Source of the DNA: Candidatus Didemnitutus sp.
GTDB taxonomy: Bacteria; Verrucomicrobiota; Verrucomicrobiia; Opitutales; Opitutaceae
DNA length: 40,253 nt
Reading direction: 5' to 3'
NCBI GenBank assembly: GCA_030682505.1
Contig: JAUXOH010000059.1
Span: 1-40,253, forward strand
Both the position numbers and the translations under genes were made by a program. Numbering within the stretch: the stretch's first letter is position 1; every line of letters starts with the position of its first letter. The notes beneath the pieces are model-generated. The model had not been told where the DNA came from and made no database searches. It saw only the letters and a list, made by a program, of their open reading frames with translations. Of the stretch, positions 17,409 to 25,693 are shown piece by piece.

Positions 17409-18323
17409 TCAGGGCAAGGCGGCGAGCACGCGCCGGGCGAGAGCTGGAATTATCCTTCGATTGTTCGCGTGTTCGCGGCCTTGCGTAAACGTCACGATGA
17501 CCACGCGTCCCCCGCCGGGCAGTTCGATCAGGGCGGCATCGTGCCGCACGGTGCTCATCCAGCCGGACTTCGACCATAATTTCGCCCCGGCGGGCAGCGC
17601 GGGACCCGTGAAGCCCACGCCTTCAACCTCCGCGTCGCCCGCGACCGCCTGCGGATCGCGCGCCATGAGTTCAAGCATCAGGGCCGAGCGTTCGGGCGTG
17701 ACGCAATGTGCTTGGGCGATGGCGGCGAGCAGTCGCGCGGTGTCGTTGGTCGAAAGATAATTGCGCGCCGGCAGGTTGACGACGGCATCCTGCTTCTCGC
17801 GGCCATACGGACCTTCGGCCCAGGTCTTGCGCACCGCGAGCACGTCGCGGTAGCCCTGCGACTCGAACCATCGCGTCACCGCCAGGCGTTGCCCATGCCA
17901 CGTGGCGAGTTCGCCCAAGGGAAGTTCGGGGCCGGCGGTCGTCCGGGTGATGGAATCCACGACGGCGGCGGTCGCGTCGTTGTTGGACTCTACGATCATG
18001 TCGCGAAGGGCGCGCTGCAACTCGGCCGAGTCGGCGAGTTCTCCGGCCGCCAACAAGTGGTGGGCGTAGGCGAGGAAAAACAGTTTGATCACACTGGCAG
18101 GATAGATCCGGGAAGCGCCGCGGTAATCGGCCTGTGTGGGCTCGGCCCCGCGAAGATCAAGGACGGTCACGGAGAGCTGGTCTGCTTGGAGTTCGGGCGC
18201 GGCGAACTCGGCGCGGGTGGCGGCCACGGCGTCGTCGACGGCCTGCTGGAGCGCACCGGTTCTTCCCGAGGCGAGCGCGGTGGTCGCGGCGGCGAGGGCG
18301 AAGGAGAGGGCGCCGATTTTCAT
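17409..18323 (-). CDS. Class A beta-lactamase-like serine hydrolase
   Basis: A 304-aa protein with a signal peptide (FALAAATTALASG), so probably periplasmic. The penicillin-recognising triad is present: Ser77-x-x-Lys80 (PASVIKLFF), Ser113-Asn-Asn (VESNNDAT) and Lys252-Ser-Gly (WSKSGW). However, the omega-loop ExxLN motif that supplies the deacylating glutamate of true class A beta-lactamases is not seen between residues 125 and 190. It is therefore more likely a peptidoglycan- or peptide-directed relative, or a slow acyl-enzyme, than a resistance enzyme. ATG 18323 is chosen because it opens a proper signal peptide and overlaps the MarC stop as ATGA, which indicates an operon with translational coupling. 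Confidence 0.82.
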   Translation of the reverse strand: MKIGALSFALAAATTALASGRTGALQQAVDDAVAATRAEFAAPELQADQLSVTVLDLRGAEPTQADYRGASRIYPASVIKLFFLAYAHHLLAAGELADSAELQRALRDMIVESNNDATAAVVDSITRTTAGPELPLGELATWHGQRLAVTRWFESQGYRDVLAVRKTWAEGPYGREKQDAVVNLPARNYLSTNDTARLLAAIAQAHCVTPERSALMLELMARDPQAVAGDAEVEGVGFTGPALPAGAKLWSKSGWMSTVRHDAALIELPGGGRVVIVTFTQGREHANNRRIIPALARRVLAALP

Positions 18324-18907
18324 CCGGTGCGCCAGCCTTGGCGGATCATCGCCACCGCGATGGCAGCGAGCAGCATGGAGACGATTTTCGAGATGGCGCG
18401 CATGCCTGTCGGACCGATCTTGCGGCCCAGCCATTCGCTATAATGCAGGGCCAGGATCACGAGGCCGAGATTGGCGGCCAAGGCCACGAGGGTGACGAGC
18501 AGGCCGACCGCCGCGCTTTGCGCCAGCACCAGCAAAGTCGTGATCGAGGCGGGCCCGGCGATCAGCGGCATGCCGAGCGGGACCACCCCGAAATCCTCCG
18601 GCAACTTCTCCGGCTCCGAGGGCGACTGGATGAGATCCTTCGCGGCGAGAATGAAGAGGATCAGGCCGCCCGCGATCTGGAAATCACTCACGGAAATGCC
18701 CACGGCGGTAAAGACGGTCTTGCCGAGGAACAGAAAGCCGAGCGCGACCAACCCCCCGGTCCAGACGGCCTGATCGGCGATCTTCTGGCGGCGTTCCCGG
18801 GGGATGTTCTGCCCGAGCCCGAGAAAAATGGCCGCGAGGCCGATCGGATCGATCGCCACGAAGAGCGGAATGAAGGCCTGCAGAAACTTGGATCCCCACT
18901 CGAGCAT
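18320..18907 (-). CDS. MarC family (UPF0056) inner-membrane protein
   Basis: A 195-aa integral membrane protein with about six hydrophobic helices. Typical MarC features: AFIPLFVAIDPIGLAAIFLGL near the N-terminus, ERRQKIADQAVWTG, FQIAGGLILFILAAKDLI, VVPLGMPLIAGPASITTLLVLA, and RAISKIVSMLLAAIAVAMIRQG at the end. The biochemical role of the family is not established; the early link to multidrug resistance was not upheld. The start is ATG 18907. The last codons overlap the start of the serine-hydrolase gene (ATGA), so the two are co-expressed. Complete length matches the family (about 195-220 aa). Confidence 0.92.
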   Translation of the reverse strand: MLEWGSKFLQAFIPLFVAIDPIGLAAIFLGLGQNIPRERRQKIADQAVWTGGLVALGFLFLGKTVFTAVGISVSDFQIAGGLILFILAAKDLIQSPSEPEKLPEDFGVVPLGMPLIAGPASITTLLVLAQSAAVGLLVTLVALAANLGLVILALHYSEWLGRKIGPTGMRAISKIVSMLLAAIAVAMIRQGWRTG

Positions 18908-18989
18908 GGACGCGACGCTGGCCCGCCGTCCGAAAAAAGCAACGCGCCTCCTCGGGCAACGAATGGCAAGGGATGCGGAGATAAGGCCC

Positions 18990-19018
18990 TTGTTCCAGCC
19001 GGGATCCGGAATTACACT
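18990..19018 (+). promoter_or_regulatory. Possible sigma-70 promoter of the 90-aa protein
   Basis: TTGTTC at 18990-18995 and TACACT at 19013-19018 are separated by exactly 17 bases. The -35 box keeps only the TTG of TTGACA; the -10 box matches 4 of 6 positions. The Shine-Dalgarno sequence follows 13 bases after the -10 box, leaving a short 5' leader. Housekeeping promoters in this phylum are poorly defined, so this remains a suggestion. Confidence 0.3.
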
Positions 19019-19044
19019 GGGTCAATCTCGGAAAGGAGCCCCCT

Positions 19045-19317
19045 ATGTCAGCAATTAAGATCCATCTCGATGCCGCCGAATTGAATCCCGTGGTGCGCCT
19101 TGCGCAAACGCTCAAGGTAACGCCCGAGGATATCGCTTATGCCGCGCTGAATCGCATGATGCTCGAAGCGCGCACCCCTGAAGCGCAGTCTGAAATCATC
19201 CACCTCGCCCGCGCCAAGGCCAACAACCTGCCGCGCTGGGCCGACAGTGCCGGGTCGGTGCACGCCTACGAGGGCATGCGCGACTGCGAACCGGAACGGA
19301 GCAAGTATTCGGTCTAG
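19045..19317 (+). CDS. 90-aa protein with ribbon-helix-helix-like pattern
   Basis: A small acidic/neutral cytoplasmic protein of unknown function. It has the best ribosome site in the window: AAAGGAG at 19032-19038, 6 bases before ATG 19045. The first part (AIKIHLDAAELNPVVRLAQTLKVTPEDIAYAALNRMM) reads as a short beta strand followed by two helices, similar to Arc/CopG antitoxin-type DNA-binding folds; this is a pattern impression, not a firm assignment. The C-terminus holds ARAKANNLPRWADSAGSVHAYEG. No toxin-like gene follows. Its TAG stop shares the four bases CTAG (19314-19317) with the stop of the convergent epimerase gene. Codon use fits the neighbours, so it is probably a genuine conserved small protein. 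Confidence 0.75.
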   Translation: MSAIKIHLDAAELNPVVRLAQTLKVTPEDIAYAALNRMMLEARTPEAQSEIIHLARAKANNLPRWADSAGSVHAYEGMRDCEPERSKYSV

Positions 19318-20237
19318 TCGGCCAAGGCCGTCAACGCGGTCACCAACCGCGGTGCCGTGAAGCGAAAGCCTTCCGCCTCCAGGCGCGAGGGGAAGGCGTA
19401 TTGACCCTCGAGCACGAGGCTCGGTTCCGTTTGGAGAAAAACCAACGCGATGGCGCGCACCACGGGTGAGGGTGCCGGGGGACACCAGGGCCGGTTGACC
19501 ACGTCGCGGAGCGTGCGCATGAATTCCGCATTCGATACCGGCTCCGGTGCGCACGCGTTGTAGGTGCCGCGCATCGGGTCGTTTTCCACCGCGCGCAAGA
19601 AAATCTCCTCGAGGTCGTGCAAGCCGATCCAACTCATGCCTTGGTGCCCGGAGCCGGCCGCACCGCCGAGAAACCACTTCGTCAGCCGCGCCAACGGAGG
19701 AAAGGCGCCCCCGCGGCGGCCGAGCACGACTCCGATGCGCAGGACCACCGCACGCACCCCGGCGGGGCACTCGGCGGCCAAGGCCGCTTCCCAGTCGCAG
19801 CAGACGTGGGCCAGAAAACCGGAACCCGGCGGGGTGGCCTCATCACAGCGGCCCGGTCCGTTGCCATAGATGCCCACCGCACTGCCTTGCACCCACACGG
19901 CCGGGGGCTGGGCGCACGAGCGCAGGGCCGCACCGAGGGCGCGCACGGCGGCGAGCCGCGAGTCGCGGATGCGGCGGCGGTTTTCCTCATGGTGCACGCA
20001 ATTGATCGAGGCCCCCGCCAGATTGATCACCGCGTGGGCGCCCTCGCATTCCTTGGCCCACGGCGCGGCCTCGATGGGTGCGTCCACGTTCCATTGGACC
20101 TCGCGAATGCCGTCGCCGCGTCGGCGGGGCGACGAACGGGTCAGGACCACGACCTCGCAGCCCCGCTCGCGGAAGCGGCGGGCCAGGGCGGAGCCGATGA
20201 AGCCACTGCCACCGGCGAGGATGATTTTCCTGTTCAC
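19314..20237 (-). CDS. TIGR01777-family NAD(P)-binding epimerase (YfcH/SDR39U1-like)
   Basis: A 307-aa extended short-chain dehydrogenase-like protein. The dinucleotide-binding loop GGSGFIG sits at residues 9-15, followed by VVVLTRS; AVINLAGASI (cofactor contact), VQGSAVGIYGNG (where the usual YxxxK is modified to GIYG as in this family), RIGVVLGRRGGAFPPL, FLGGAAGSGHQGMSWIGLHDL, and a C-terminal DUF1731-type segment (LVLEGQYAFPSRLEAEGFRF). The family is widespread with no proven substrate. The only sensible start is GTG 20237, immediately before NRKIILAGG; a much longer reading upstream overlaps rlmN antisense and is not coding. It is divergent from rlmN with 96 bases between starts, and its stop overlaps the small RHH-like gene tail to tail. 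Confidence 0.87.
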   Translation of the reverse strand: MNRKIILAGGSGFIGSALARRFRERGCEVVVLTRSSPRRRGDGIREVQWNVDAPIEAAPWAKECEGAHAVINLAGASINCVHHEENRRRIRDSRLAAVRALGAALRSCAQPPAVWVQGSAVGIYGNGPGRCDEATPPGSGFLAHVCCDWEAALAAECPAGVRAVVLRIGVVLGRRGGAFPPLARLTKWFLGGAAGSGHQGMSWIGLHDLEEIFLRAVENDPMRGTYNACAPEPVSNAEFMRTLRDVVNRPWCPPAPSPVVRAIALVFLQTEPSLVLEGQYAFPSRLEAEGFRFTAPRLVTALTALAD

Positions 20238-20333
20238 GGCACCATCCAAAGGACTTCGCCGGTCCGACGCAAACCGTAGGTCCGGCTTTACGTGCGTCGG
20301 TGATTGTGTCGGGGATAGGGGCGTTCCACCGGC

Positions 20334-21431
20334 ATGTCCGCCCCCTCCCTTAATTTCTACGACCTGACCCGCGACGAGCTGCTGGCCTTGGCGTCGCGCT
20401 GGGGCTTTCCGGGCGTGCACGCCGCGCGTTTGTGGAGCTACGTCTATTTGGAGGGCATGGAAGCTTGGACGGAGATGGCAGAACTCCCGGCGCGTTATCG
20501 CGGGAAGGCGGAAGCGGAGCTGGCGTTCCATCGGTTGGACACCGCGGATGAAAAGCACAGCAGCGACGGGTTTACGCGGAAATACCTGCTGGCCTTGGCC
20601 GATCACCGGCAGATTGAAACCGTGCTCATGCGTTACACCGGGCGGGTGACGGCCTGCATCAGCAGCCAGGTTGGCTGTGCCATGGGCTGTGTGTTTTGCG
20701 CGACCGGCCAGATGGGCTTCATGCGGCATCTGACCACGGGCGAGATCGTCGCGCAGGCCATGCACATCGATGCGGTGCTGCGCGGCACGCACGCGGACGC
20801 CGCCCTGGCCCAAGCCGACGCCTCCTCGCCCCACGCCCGCCACGAACGCCTGCGCAACCTCGTGCTCATGGGCATGGGGGAACCGCTGCACAATTACGAC
20901 TCGGTGATGAAGGCGATCGATATTTTGCGCGACCCGAGCGGGCTCTCGATTGCCGGCAAACGCATTACGCTGAGCACGGTGGGCGTTATCCCGGGCATCA
21001 TCCGCCTCGCTGATGAAAGCCGACCGTTTCATCTGGCCGTTTCCCTGCACGGCGCCACGCAAGCCGAACGCGAGATGCTCGTGCCCGTGGCGAAAAAATG
21101 GCCGCTGGACGCGTTGATGGACGCCTGCCGCTACTATATCGCGAAGCAGCAGCGGCGCATCTTCTACGAGTGGACCTTGATCGAAGGGAAGAATGACTCG
21201 GCGGAAAACGCCCATGCCGTCGGTCGGTTGCTGCAGGGCCAGTTGGCGCAGGTGAACCTGATCCCGCTCAATCCAACGGCGGGCTTCGATGGCGAGCCGA
21301 CCGGACGCGACGCGGCCAAGCGTTTTCAGCAGATTCTCGCGGATTACGGGTTGCCCAGCACCGTGCGGCAGCGGCGCGGCATCGACATCGCGGCCGGTTG
21401 CGGCCAGCTCGCCGTGGCGAAACCCCGCTGA
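20334..21431 (+). CDS. rlmN: Dual-specificity RNA methyltransferase RlmN
   Basis: A 365-aa radical-SAM enzyme that makes C2-methyladenosine at 23S rRNA A2503 and in some tRNAs. The cluster-binding motif is C115AMGC119VFC122, preceded by ACISSQVG. Family motifs: RNLVLMGMGEPLHNYDSVMKAI, RITLSTVGVIPGI, LAVSLHGA, YEWTLIEGKNDS, QVNLIPLNPT. The C-terminal catalytic cysteine is Cys356 in RGIDIAAGCGQL, with the partner Cys115-119 region complete, so the enzyme should be active. The ATG 20334 start gives a normal length. It stands as a single gene, divergent from the epimerase gene and convergent with the gene ending at 21456 (24-base gap). Confidence 0.95.
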   Translation: MSAPSLNFYDLTRDELLALASRWGFPGVHAARLWSYVYLEGMEAWTEMAELPARYRGKAEAELAFHRLDTADEKHSSDGFTRKYLLALADHRQIETVLMRYTGRVTACISSQVGCAMGCVFCATGQMGFMRHLTTGEIVAQAMHIDAVLRGTHADAALAQADASSPHARHERLRNLVLMGMGEPLHNYDSVMKAIDILRDPSGLSIAGKRITLSTVGVIPGIIRLADESRPFHLAVSLHGATQAEREMLVPVAKKWPLDALMDACRYYIAKQQRRIFYEWTLIEGKNDSAENAHAVGRLLQGQLAQVNLIPLNPTAGFDGEPTGRDAAKRFQQILADYGLPSTVRQRRGIDIAAGCGQLAVAKPR

Positions 21432-21455
21432 GGGAGCGGGACCGAGTCGGACGAA

Positions 21456-22832
21456 CTAGGCGAATCGCGCCGCCAGCCCCGACACGCCGGCCGTCTGTGC
21501 GGCCTCGGAGGCGAGCCAGGCTTGCACGTGTTGAAGCGCGACGGCGTCAGGAGTAAGCCCGCGCTGCTTGAGCCGCAGCAGGGCGGTGACCAGCGCAAGT
21601 TGCGCGCGAACATCCGTGGGATTGTCCTGCGCGGCTTGAAGAAAAAGACCGGCCGACGTTGGTTGATGCGCTGAGGGCAGGAGATCCTTTTCGCCGAAGA
21701 ACAAGGAAAGGGACCCACCGAGAGCCTGAATGTAACTGACCGGCACCGCGGGCGCCTCGTAGGGCAGACCGTTGCCAGCCGGGAGAGCCTTCCACTCCAT
21801 GTAAGTGCGGAAATGGAGATGAAACTTTGCCAGCACCGCATTGGCGTCAACCGGCGTCCAGCGGGTGGAGAAACTCTTGAGTTCGCGGAATTTCTTCACC
21901 TCCCAGATGCGCAGCGTGAGTTCGTAGTCCGCGTTGCGATTGCGCAACGCGGCCGTGACGACGTAGTCGAGCCCGCCCTGCACGGATTGATTGAGTTCGC
22001 GGAGATTGTCGGGGGTCCATTCCGAGGGGAAGAGGGCGTAGTGCTTCGGGGCGAAGACGCCGACGCCCGCCACGGGTTCATAACCCGCGCCAGAGGAAAA
22101 CGACTCGGCGAACCAGAGCGGCAGCCCGCGGGTGAAGCGGCCGAGCTCGTCTTCCGGCTGGGTCGCGCGTTCCATCACGTTGTCCTCACCGAGCAGGGCG
22201 CATTGGGCGAAGGCCACGCGGCGCAGCTTGCCGGTTTGGCGGGGAAGGAGGGTGGCAGCGAACTCTTCCAGTCCGTAGAACCAGATCGGTTTGCTGATGC
22301 TCACGAGGCTGATGGTGGTCTCTTCCGCGCCGAGGTCGGGCGCCGCGTGGGCCGAGACGCTGATCTCGGCAATGGCGCGGGAAAACCCGACGAGCCGATC
22401 CTCAAGCTCGGGGCGACCGAGGGAGAAGAGCAGATCCAGGATATGTTGCGCCTGTTCGGGTTGGCGCACGGCGAGGTAGGCTTGCAACAAATTGACTCCC
22501 GGTCCGGGGCCGTGGAGTTCGGCGTCGTAACGCGGAGCGAGCAGCTCGATGAGTTCGCGCACGTGACCGTGGGTGCCGAGGTTGGCGGAAATCGTGAGCA
22601 GCACGTCGGGACGATCGCCGGCGGAAGCGAGCACGGCGTCGTGGATCGCGGTCGCGCCCGGCAGGTCGTGGGCTTCGAGCAGGGCGCGGGCGGCGGCCAG
22701 TTGCGGCAACACGCCACCGGCAATCGCGGGCCTCGGCGCGCTCGCCGGGGGCGTTGTTTCCACCGGTGCGTTGACCGGGTCGGCCGGGCCCGGCGCGGGT
22801 TTTTTGGCAGTGAAGCGATCGAGGAATCCCAT
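21456..22832 (-). CDS. Uncharacterised 458-aa tetratricopeptide-like protein
   Basis: I do not recognise a named family. The start MGFLDRFTAKKPAPGPADPVN (ATG 22832) has no signal peptide, followed by a proline/alanine linker to about residue 37. Residues 40-125 look like paired helices of TPR type (QLAAARALLEAHDLPGATAIHDAVL, LLQAYLAVRQPEQAQHILDLLFSL). The middle (about 150-390) contains WFYGLEEFAATLLP, GLPLWFAESFSSGAGYEPVAGVGV and WTPDNLRELNQSVQGGLDYVVTAAL, a globular domain that resembles a protein computing tetratricopeptide-linked totals rather than a catalytic motif. The C-terminus returns to helical repeats. It lies 44 bases downstream of the lytic transglycosylase gene and may be co-transcribed with it. 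Confidence 0.75.
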   Translation of the reverse strand: MGFLDRFTAKKPAPGPADPVNAPVETTPPASAPRPAIAGGVLPQLAAARALLEAHDLPGATAIHDAVLASAGDRPDVLLTISANLGTHGHVRELIELLAPRYDAELHGPGPGVNLLQAYLAVRQPEQAQHILDLLFSLGRPELEDRLVGFSRAIAEISVSAHAAPDLGAEETTISLVSISKPIWFYGLEEFAATLLPRQTGKLRRVAFAQCALLGEDNVMERATQPEDELGRFTRGLPLWFAESFSSGAGYEPVAGVGVFAPKHYALFPSEWTPDNLRELNQSVQGGLDYVVTAALRNRNADYELTLRIWEVKKFRELKSFSTRWTPVDANAVLAKFHLHFRTYMEWKALPAGNGLPYEAPAVPVSYIQALGGSLSLFFGEKDLLPSAHQPTSAGLFLQAAQDNPTDVRAQLALVTALLRLKQRGLTPDAVALQHVQAWLASEAAQTAGVSGLAARFA

Positions 22833-22876
22833 TTCGGCTTTGAGCAAAACGCGGACCCCGCCGCTGGCGAACAGAA

Positions 22877-23857
22877 TCAACGCCCCGGCGCCGGCAGATC
22901 CTCCACCCCGACCCCGGCGCGCACCGTCAGGATGGCCAGCACCTTGGGCACATACATCCGGGTTTCGGACGGCAGGGCGGGCGAGATGTCCGCAAAGGTC
23001 TTCGCCTGGCGTGCGCTGAGCGTGCGTTGCACCCGCCCGGGTCCGGCGTTGTAGGCCGCGATCGCGAGCGGCCAGTCGCCGAAGCGCGCGTGGAGGAACT
23101 TCAGATAGCGGGCGGCGGCTCCGGCGTTTTTCTCGGGGTTGCCGCGTTCGTCGGGGAGAAAAGTGCTCAGGCCGAGTTCGCGGGCGGTGGCGGGCATGAG
23201 CTGGAACAACCCCTTGGCGCCGACGGGACTGACGGCGTCGGGATTGAAGGATGATTCCGCCTCGGCCATCCACACGAGCGCGGGTGAGAGACCTTCGGCC
23301 GAAAAAACCGGGCGCAGGCGGGGGAGCAAAGCGGCGGCGCGCGGCGGAACAACTCGGGCTTCCATGCGATCCAGCCAGAGGTCGTAGTGGGGAATGATGG
23401 GCGCGGACTTGGGTTGTTTGGGCAGGGTCGGCGCGGGTGTCTTCGGCGCGGGCGATGGAGTGGGCGACGGGGTCGGCTGACGGATCGCGACCGCGGCGGC
23501 ATCCACGTAGTCGAGGCGTTCGGTCAGCCAGTCGGTGTAGATTTCGTAACCGGGCAGGACTTGCAGCGCCGCCAAGGCCGCGCGCGCCTCGGGAGCGTAG
23601 GCGGCGAGGGCTTCCAAATCGCTTTCCTCCAAGGCGTGCTGGAGCCGCTCCGCAAACCGGTTGAATTCCTCGCGGCTCGGAAAGCGGTAGTCGCGCTGGA
23701 TCTCGTCCGGCGCATATTCCTCGAACAGCGCTTTGCCCTGTTCAAAGAGCGCATCAAGATCGAGCGCCGGCTCGGGCTCGGCGGGTTTGGCGGGTTGAGC
23801 CCAAGCCGCGCCGCCCAGTGCGGCGAAAACCATCAACAGCGAAAGGATGCGGGTCAT
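22877..23857 (-). CDS. Exported lytic murein transglycosylase (SLT/GH23 domain)
   Basis: A 326-aa enzyme that cleaves the MurNAc-GlcNAc bond of peptidoglycan, leaving 1,6-anhydro ends. A signal peptide (ILSLLMVFAALGGAAWAQ) is followed by an uncharacterised helical region (30-125), a proline/threonine-rich linker (PTPSPTPSPAPKTPAPT, about 128-145) and the catalytic domain. Catalytic Glu201 lies in AEAESSFNPDAVSPVGAKGLFQLMP; the downstream motif is AIAAYNAGPGRVQ near 270, with YVPKVLAI closing the domain as in the MltD/Slt group. ATG 23857 begins the signal peptide and lies 5 bases after the stop of a decayed membrane-protein gene, so its expression may have depended on that gene. No LysM domain is seen. 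Confidence 0.9.
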   Translation of the reverse strand: MTRILSLLMVFAALGGAAWAQPAKPAEPEPALDLDALFEQGKALFEEYAPDEIQRDYRFPSREEFNRFAERLQHALEESDLEALAAYAPEARAALAALQVLPGYEIYTDWLTERLDYVDAAAVAIRQPTPSPTPSPAPKTPAPTLPKQPKSAPIIPHYDLWLDRMEARVVPPRAAALLPRLRPVFSAEGLSPALVWMAEAESSFNPDAVSPVGAKGLFQLMPATARELGLSTFLPDERGNPEKNAGAAARYLKFLHARFGDWPLAIAAYNAGPGRVQRTLSARQAKTFADISPALPSETRMYVPKVLAILTVRAGVGVEDLPAPGR

Positions 23858-23862
23858 GAACC

Positions 23863-24141
23863 CTATTGACCGCGAGCCGTGGAGGATGCTCCCTCGCGCC
23901 GATAAGTGATTGCGGCAAAGACTCCGGCCCAGACGATGCCGGCGAGATGGGCGAGCGGCACGAGGCGAATGGACGCATCGGAAAATCGGGCGAACCACGG
24001 CGCGCCGCTCGCGCCAGAGGAAAGGAACGCCAATCAGAAAAGACCCGCTGATGGCGAGTCCCGAAGGCGCGCCCGCCAGCAACAGCAAACCCGCGACCAC
24101 GGTTACTCCCAAGATCACCGCGCCAAACGATGAAGATTCAT
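23863..24141 (-). pseudogene. Frameshifted small membrane-protein gene
   Basis: ATG 24141 and the TAG at 23863 are in the same frame, exactly 93 codons apart, but that frame is broken by three stops in the middle. The middle section reads well in another frame as two hydrophobic helices (VILGVTVVAGLLLLAGAPSG, LAISGSFLIGVPFLW). The original frame then resumes as FARFSDASIRLVPLAHLAG followed by IVWAGVFAAITYRREG, a third helix. A one-base shift out and back would restore a protein of about 93 aa with three transmembrane helices. The LAHLAG piece recalls the last helix of rhomboid proteins, but that is weak. Either the gene has decayed or the assembly holds two errors. Its stop is 5 bases before the transglycosylase ATG, so it was probably the operon's first gene. 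Confidence 0.45.
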
Positions 24142-24252
24142 GGCGGCAGCATCCCCGGCGCCGGGCGCGATTCAATGCTGTTTTCCGGGCGATCCGCCCA
24201 ATCCCGCGTTGACCGCAGGGGCATGGCGGCTAGTTAGACCCCTCCAACGAGA

Positions 24253-25614
24253 ATGAACCGGGTATTCATCAAGACCTACGGGTGCCAAATGAACGAGCGC
24301 GACAGCGAGGCCGTGGCGGCCATGCTCCGCGCCCGGGGCTACCGCATGGTGCAGGACGAGAGCGCCTGCGATGTCATGCTGCTCAACACCTGCAGCGTGC
24401 GCGACATGGCCGAGCAAAAAGCCATCGGCAAGGCCGTCCACGTGATCCAGAAAAAGAAACGCAACCCGCGCTTCGTCTTGGGCATTTTGGGTTGCATGGC
24501 GCAAAACCGCGGCGCCGAGCTGCTCGACGCCCTGCCCGACGTGGACCTGATCGTCGGCACGCAGAAGTTTCACCAGGTTCCCGACTATCTCGACAACCTG
24601 CGGGCGGCGCAGGAGGCCGGCGCGCCGATCGCCAGCACGATCATCGACATCGCCGAGGAGGCGGATTCGCAGAATACCATTCGCGAACACGTGCTGGAGG
24701 ACCGGCAGGTCACCGCGTTCGTTTCCATCCAGCAGGGCTGCAACATGGATTGCGCCTTCTGCATCGTGCCGAAGACGCGCGGTGACGAGCGCTCGCGGCC
24801 GATGGACGAGATCGTGCGCGAGTGCGAGGAACTTGCCGCGCGGGGCGTGCGCGAAATCACGTTGCTCGGCCAGATCGTCACCAGCTACGGCCGCCGCGAC
24901 TACACGCACACCGGCGGCGTCACGCCCTTCGTGCAACTGCTCGAGCGCGTCAACGCCATCCCCGGCCTCCAGCGCATCCGCTTCACCTCGCCGCACCCCC
25001 GCGGGTTCAAGGAAGACCTGATCGCGGCCTACGGGCGGTTGGAAAAACTCTGCGAATACGTGCACCTGCCGTTGCAATCGGGCAGCGACCGGATCCTGCG
25101 CGCAATGAACCGGCCCTACACCCGCGAGCGCTACCGGCAGATTGTGGACGATCTGCGCCGGGTGCGGCCCGACATGTATTTTTCGACGGACATCATTGTC
25201 GGCTTTCCTGGCGAGACGGAGGAGGAGTTCCAGCAGACCCGCGAACTCTTCGAGGCCTGCAACTACGACATGGCCTACGTCTTCAAATATTCCATCCGCT
25301 CCGGCACCCCGGCGGCCGGGATGGCCGATCAGACGCCGGACGAAGTGAAGGAGGAGCGCAACCAGGTCCTCCTGCGCATCCTCGAGGCAAATTCCAACCG
25401 CCGGAACGCCACCTTGCTCGGCACCACGCAGGAAGTGTTGGTGGAGGGCCCCGACAGGAAGGGCCTCGGCTACATGGGTCGCACGCGCGGCAACCGCATC
25501 GTGCACTTCGCCGCCACCGAGCGACTCATCGGCGAACTCGTGCCCGTCCGGATCGACCGCGTTTCCACCGCCGTGCTCTACGGTGAACTGGCGTTGACGG
25601 GGGTGAATTCGTGA
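24253..25614 (+). CDS. miaB: tRNA-2-methylthio-N6-dimethylallyladenosine synthase MiaB
   Basis: A 453-aa radical-SAM methylthiotransferase that adds a methylthio group at C2 of i6A37 in tRNAs reading UNN codons. The N-terminal UPF0004 domain binds the second cluster through Cys11 (TYGCQMNERDSE), Cys47 (LNTCSVRDMAEQK) and Cys81 (GCMAQ). The radical-SAM motif is Cys163-x3-Cys167-x2-Cys170 (GCNMDCAFCIVP). The C-terminal TRAM domain spans about 380-448. The motif usually read as LLGQNVNSY is LLGQIVTSY here, a variation worth noting; overall features are still MiaB rather than MtaB or RimO. ATG 24253 lies 111 bases from the divergent decayed gene. It leads a plus-strand run with the membrane protein and gmk. 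Confidence 0.94.
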   Translation: MNRVFIKTYGCQMNERDSEAVAAMLRARGYRMVQDESACDVMLLNTCSVRDMAEQKAIGKAVHVIQKKKRNPRFVLGILGCMAQNRGAELLDALPDVDLIVGTQKFHQVPDYLDNLRAAQEAGAPIASTIIDIAEEADSQNTIREHVLEDRQVTAFVSIQQGCNMDCAFCIVPKTRGDERSRPMDEIVRECEELAARGVREITLLGQIVTSYGRRDYTHTGGVTPFVQLLERVNAIPGLQRIRFTSPHPRGFKEDLIAAYGRLEKLCEYVHLPLQSGSDRILRAMNRPYTRERYRQIVDDLRRVRPDMYFSTDIIVGFPGETEEEFQQTRELFEACNYDMAYVFKYSIRSGTPAAGMADQTPDEVKEERNQVLLRILEANSNRRNATLLGTTQEVLVEGPDRKGLGYMGRTRGNRIVHFAATERLIGELVPVRIDRVSTAVLYGELALTGVNS

Positions 25615-25693
25615 AGCAACCCGGTCGCCGAGAACCGGAGGTTGTCTTTGGTCGCGGTTTATTCCTCTGTTCCTTCGGGCTGTCCTTGAACCT

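Noticed and set aside
25617..25650. Possible terminator after miaB
   Set aside because: The stem needs two bulges and the following T-run is only TCTTT, so it is not convincing; co-transcription with the next gene remains open.
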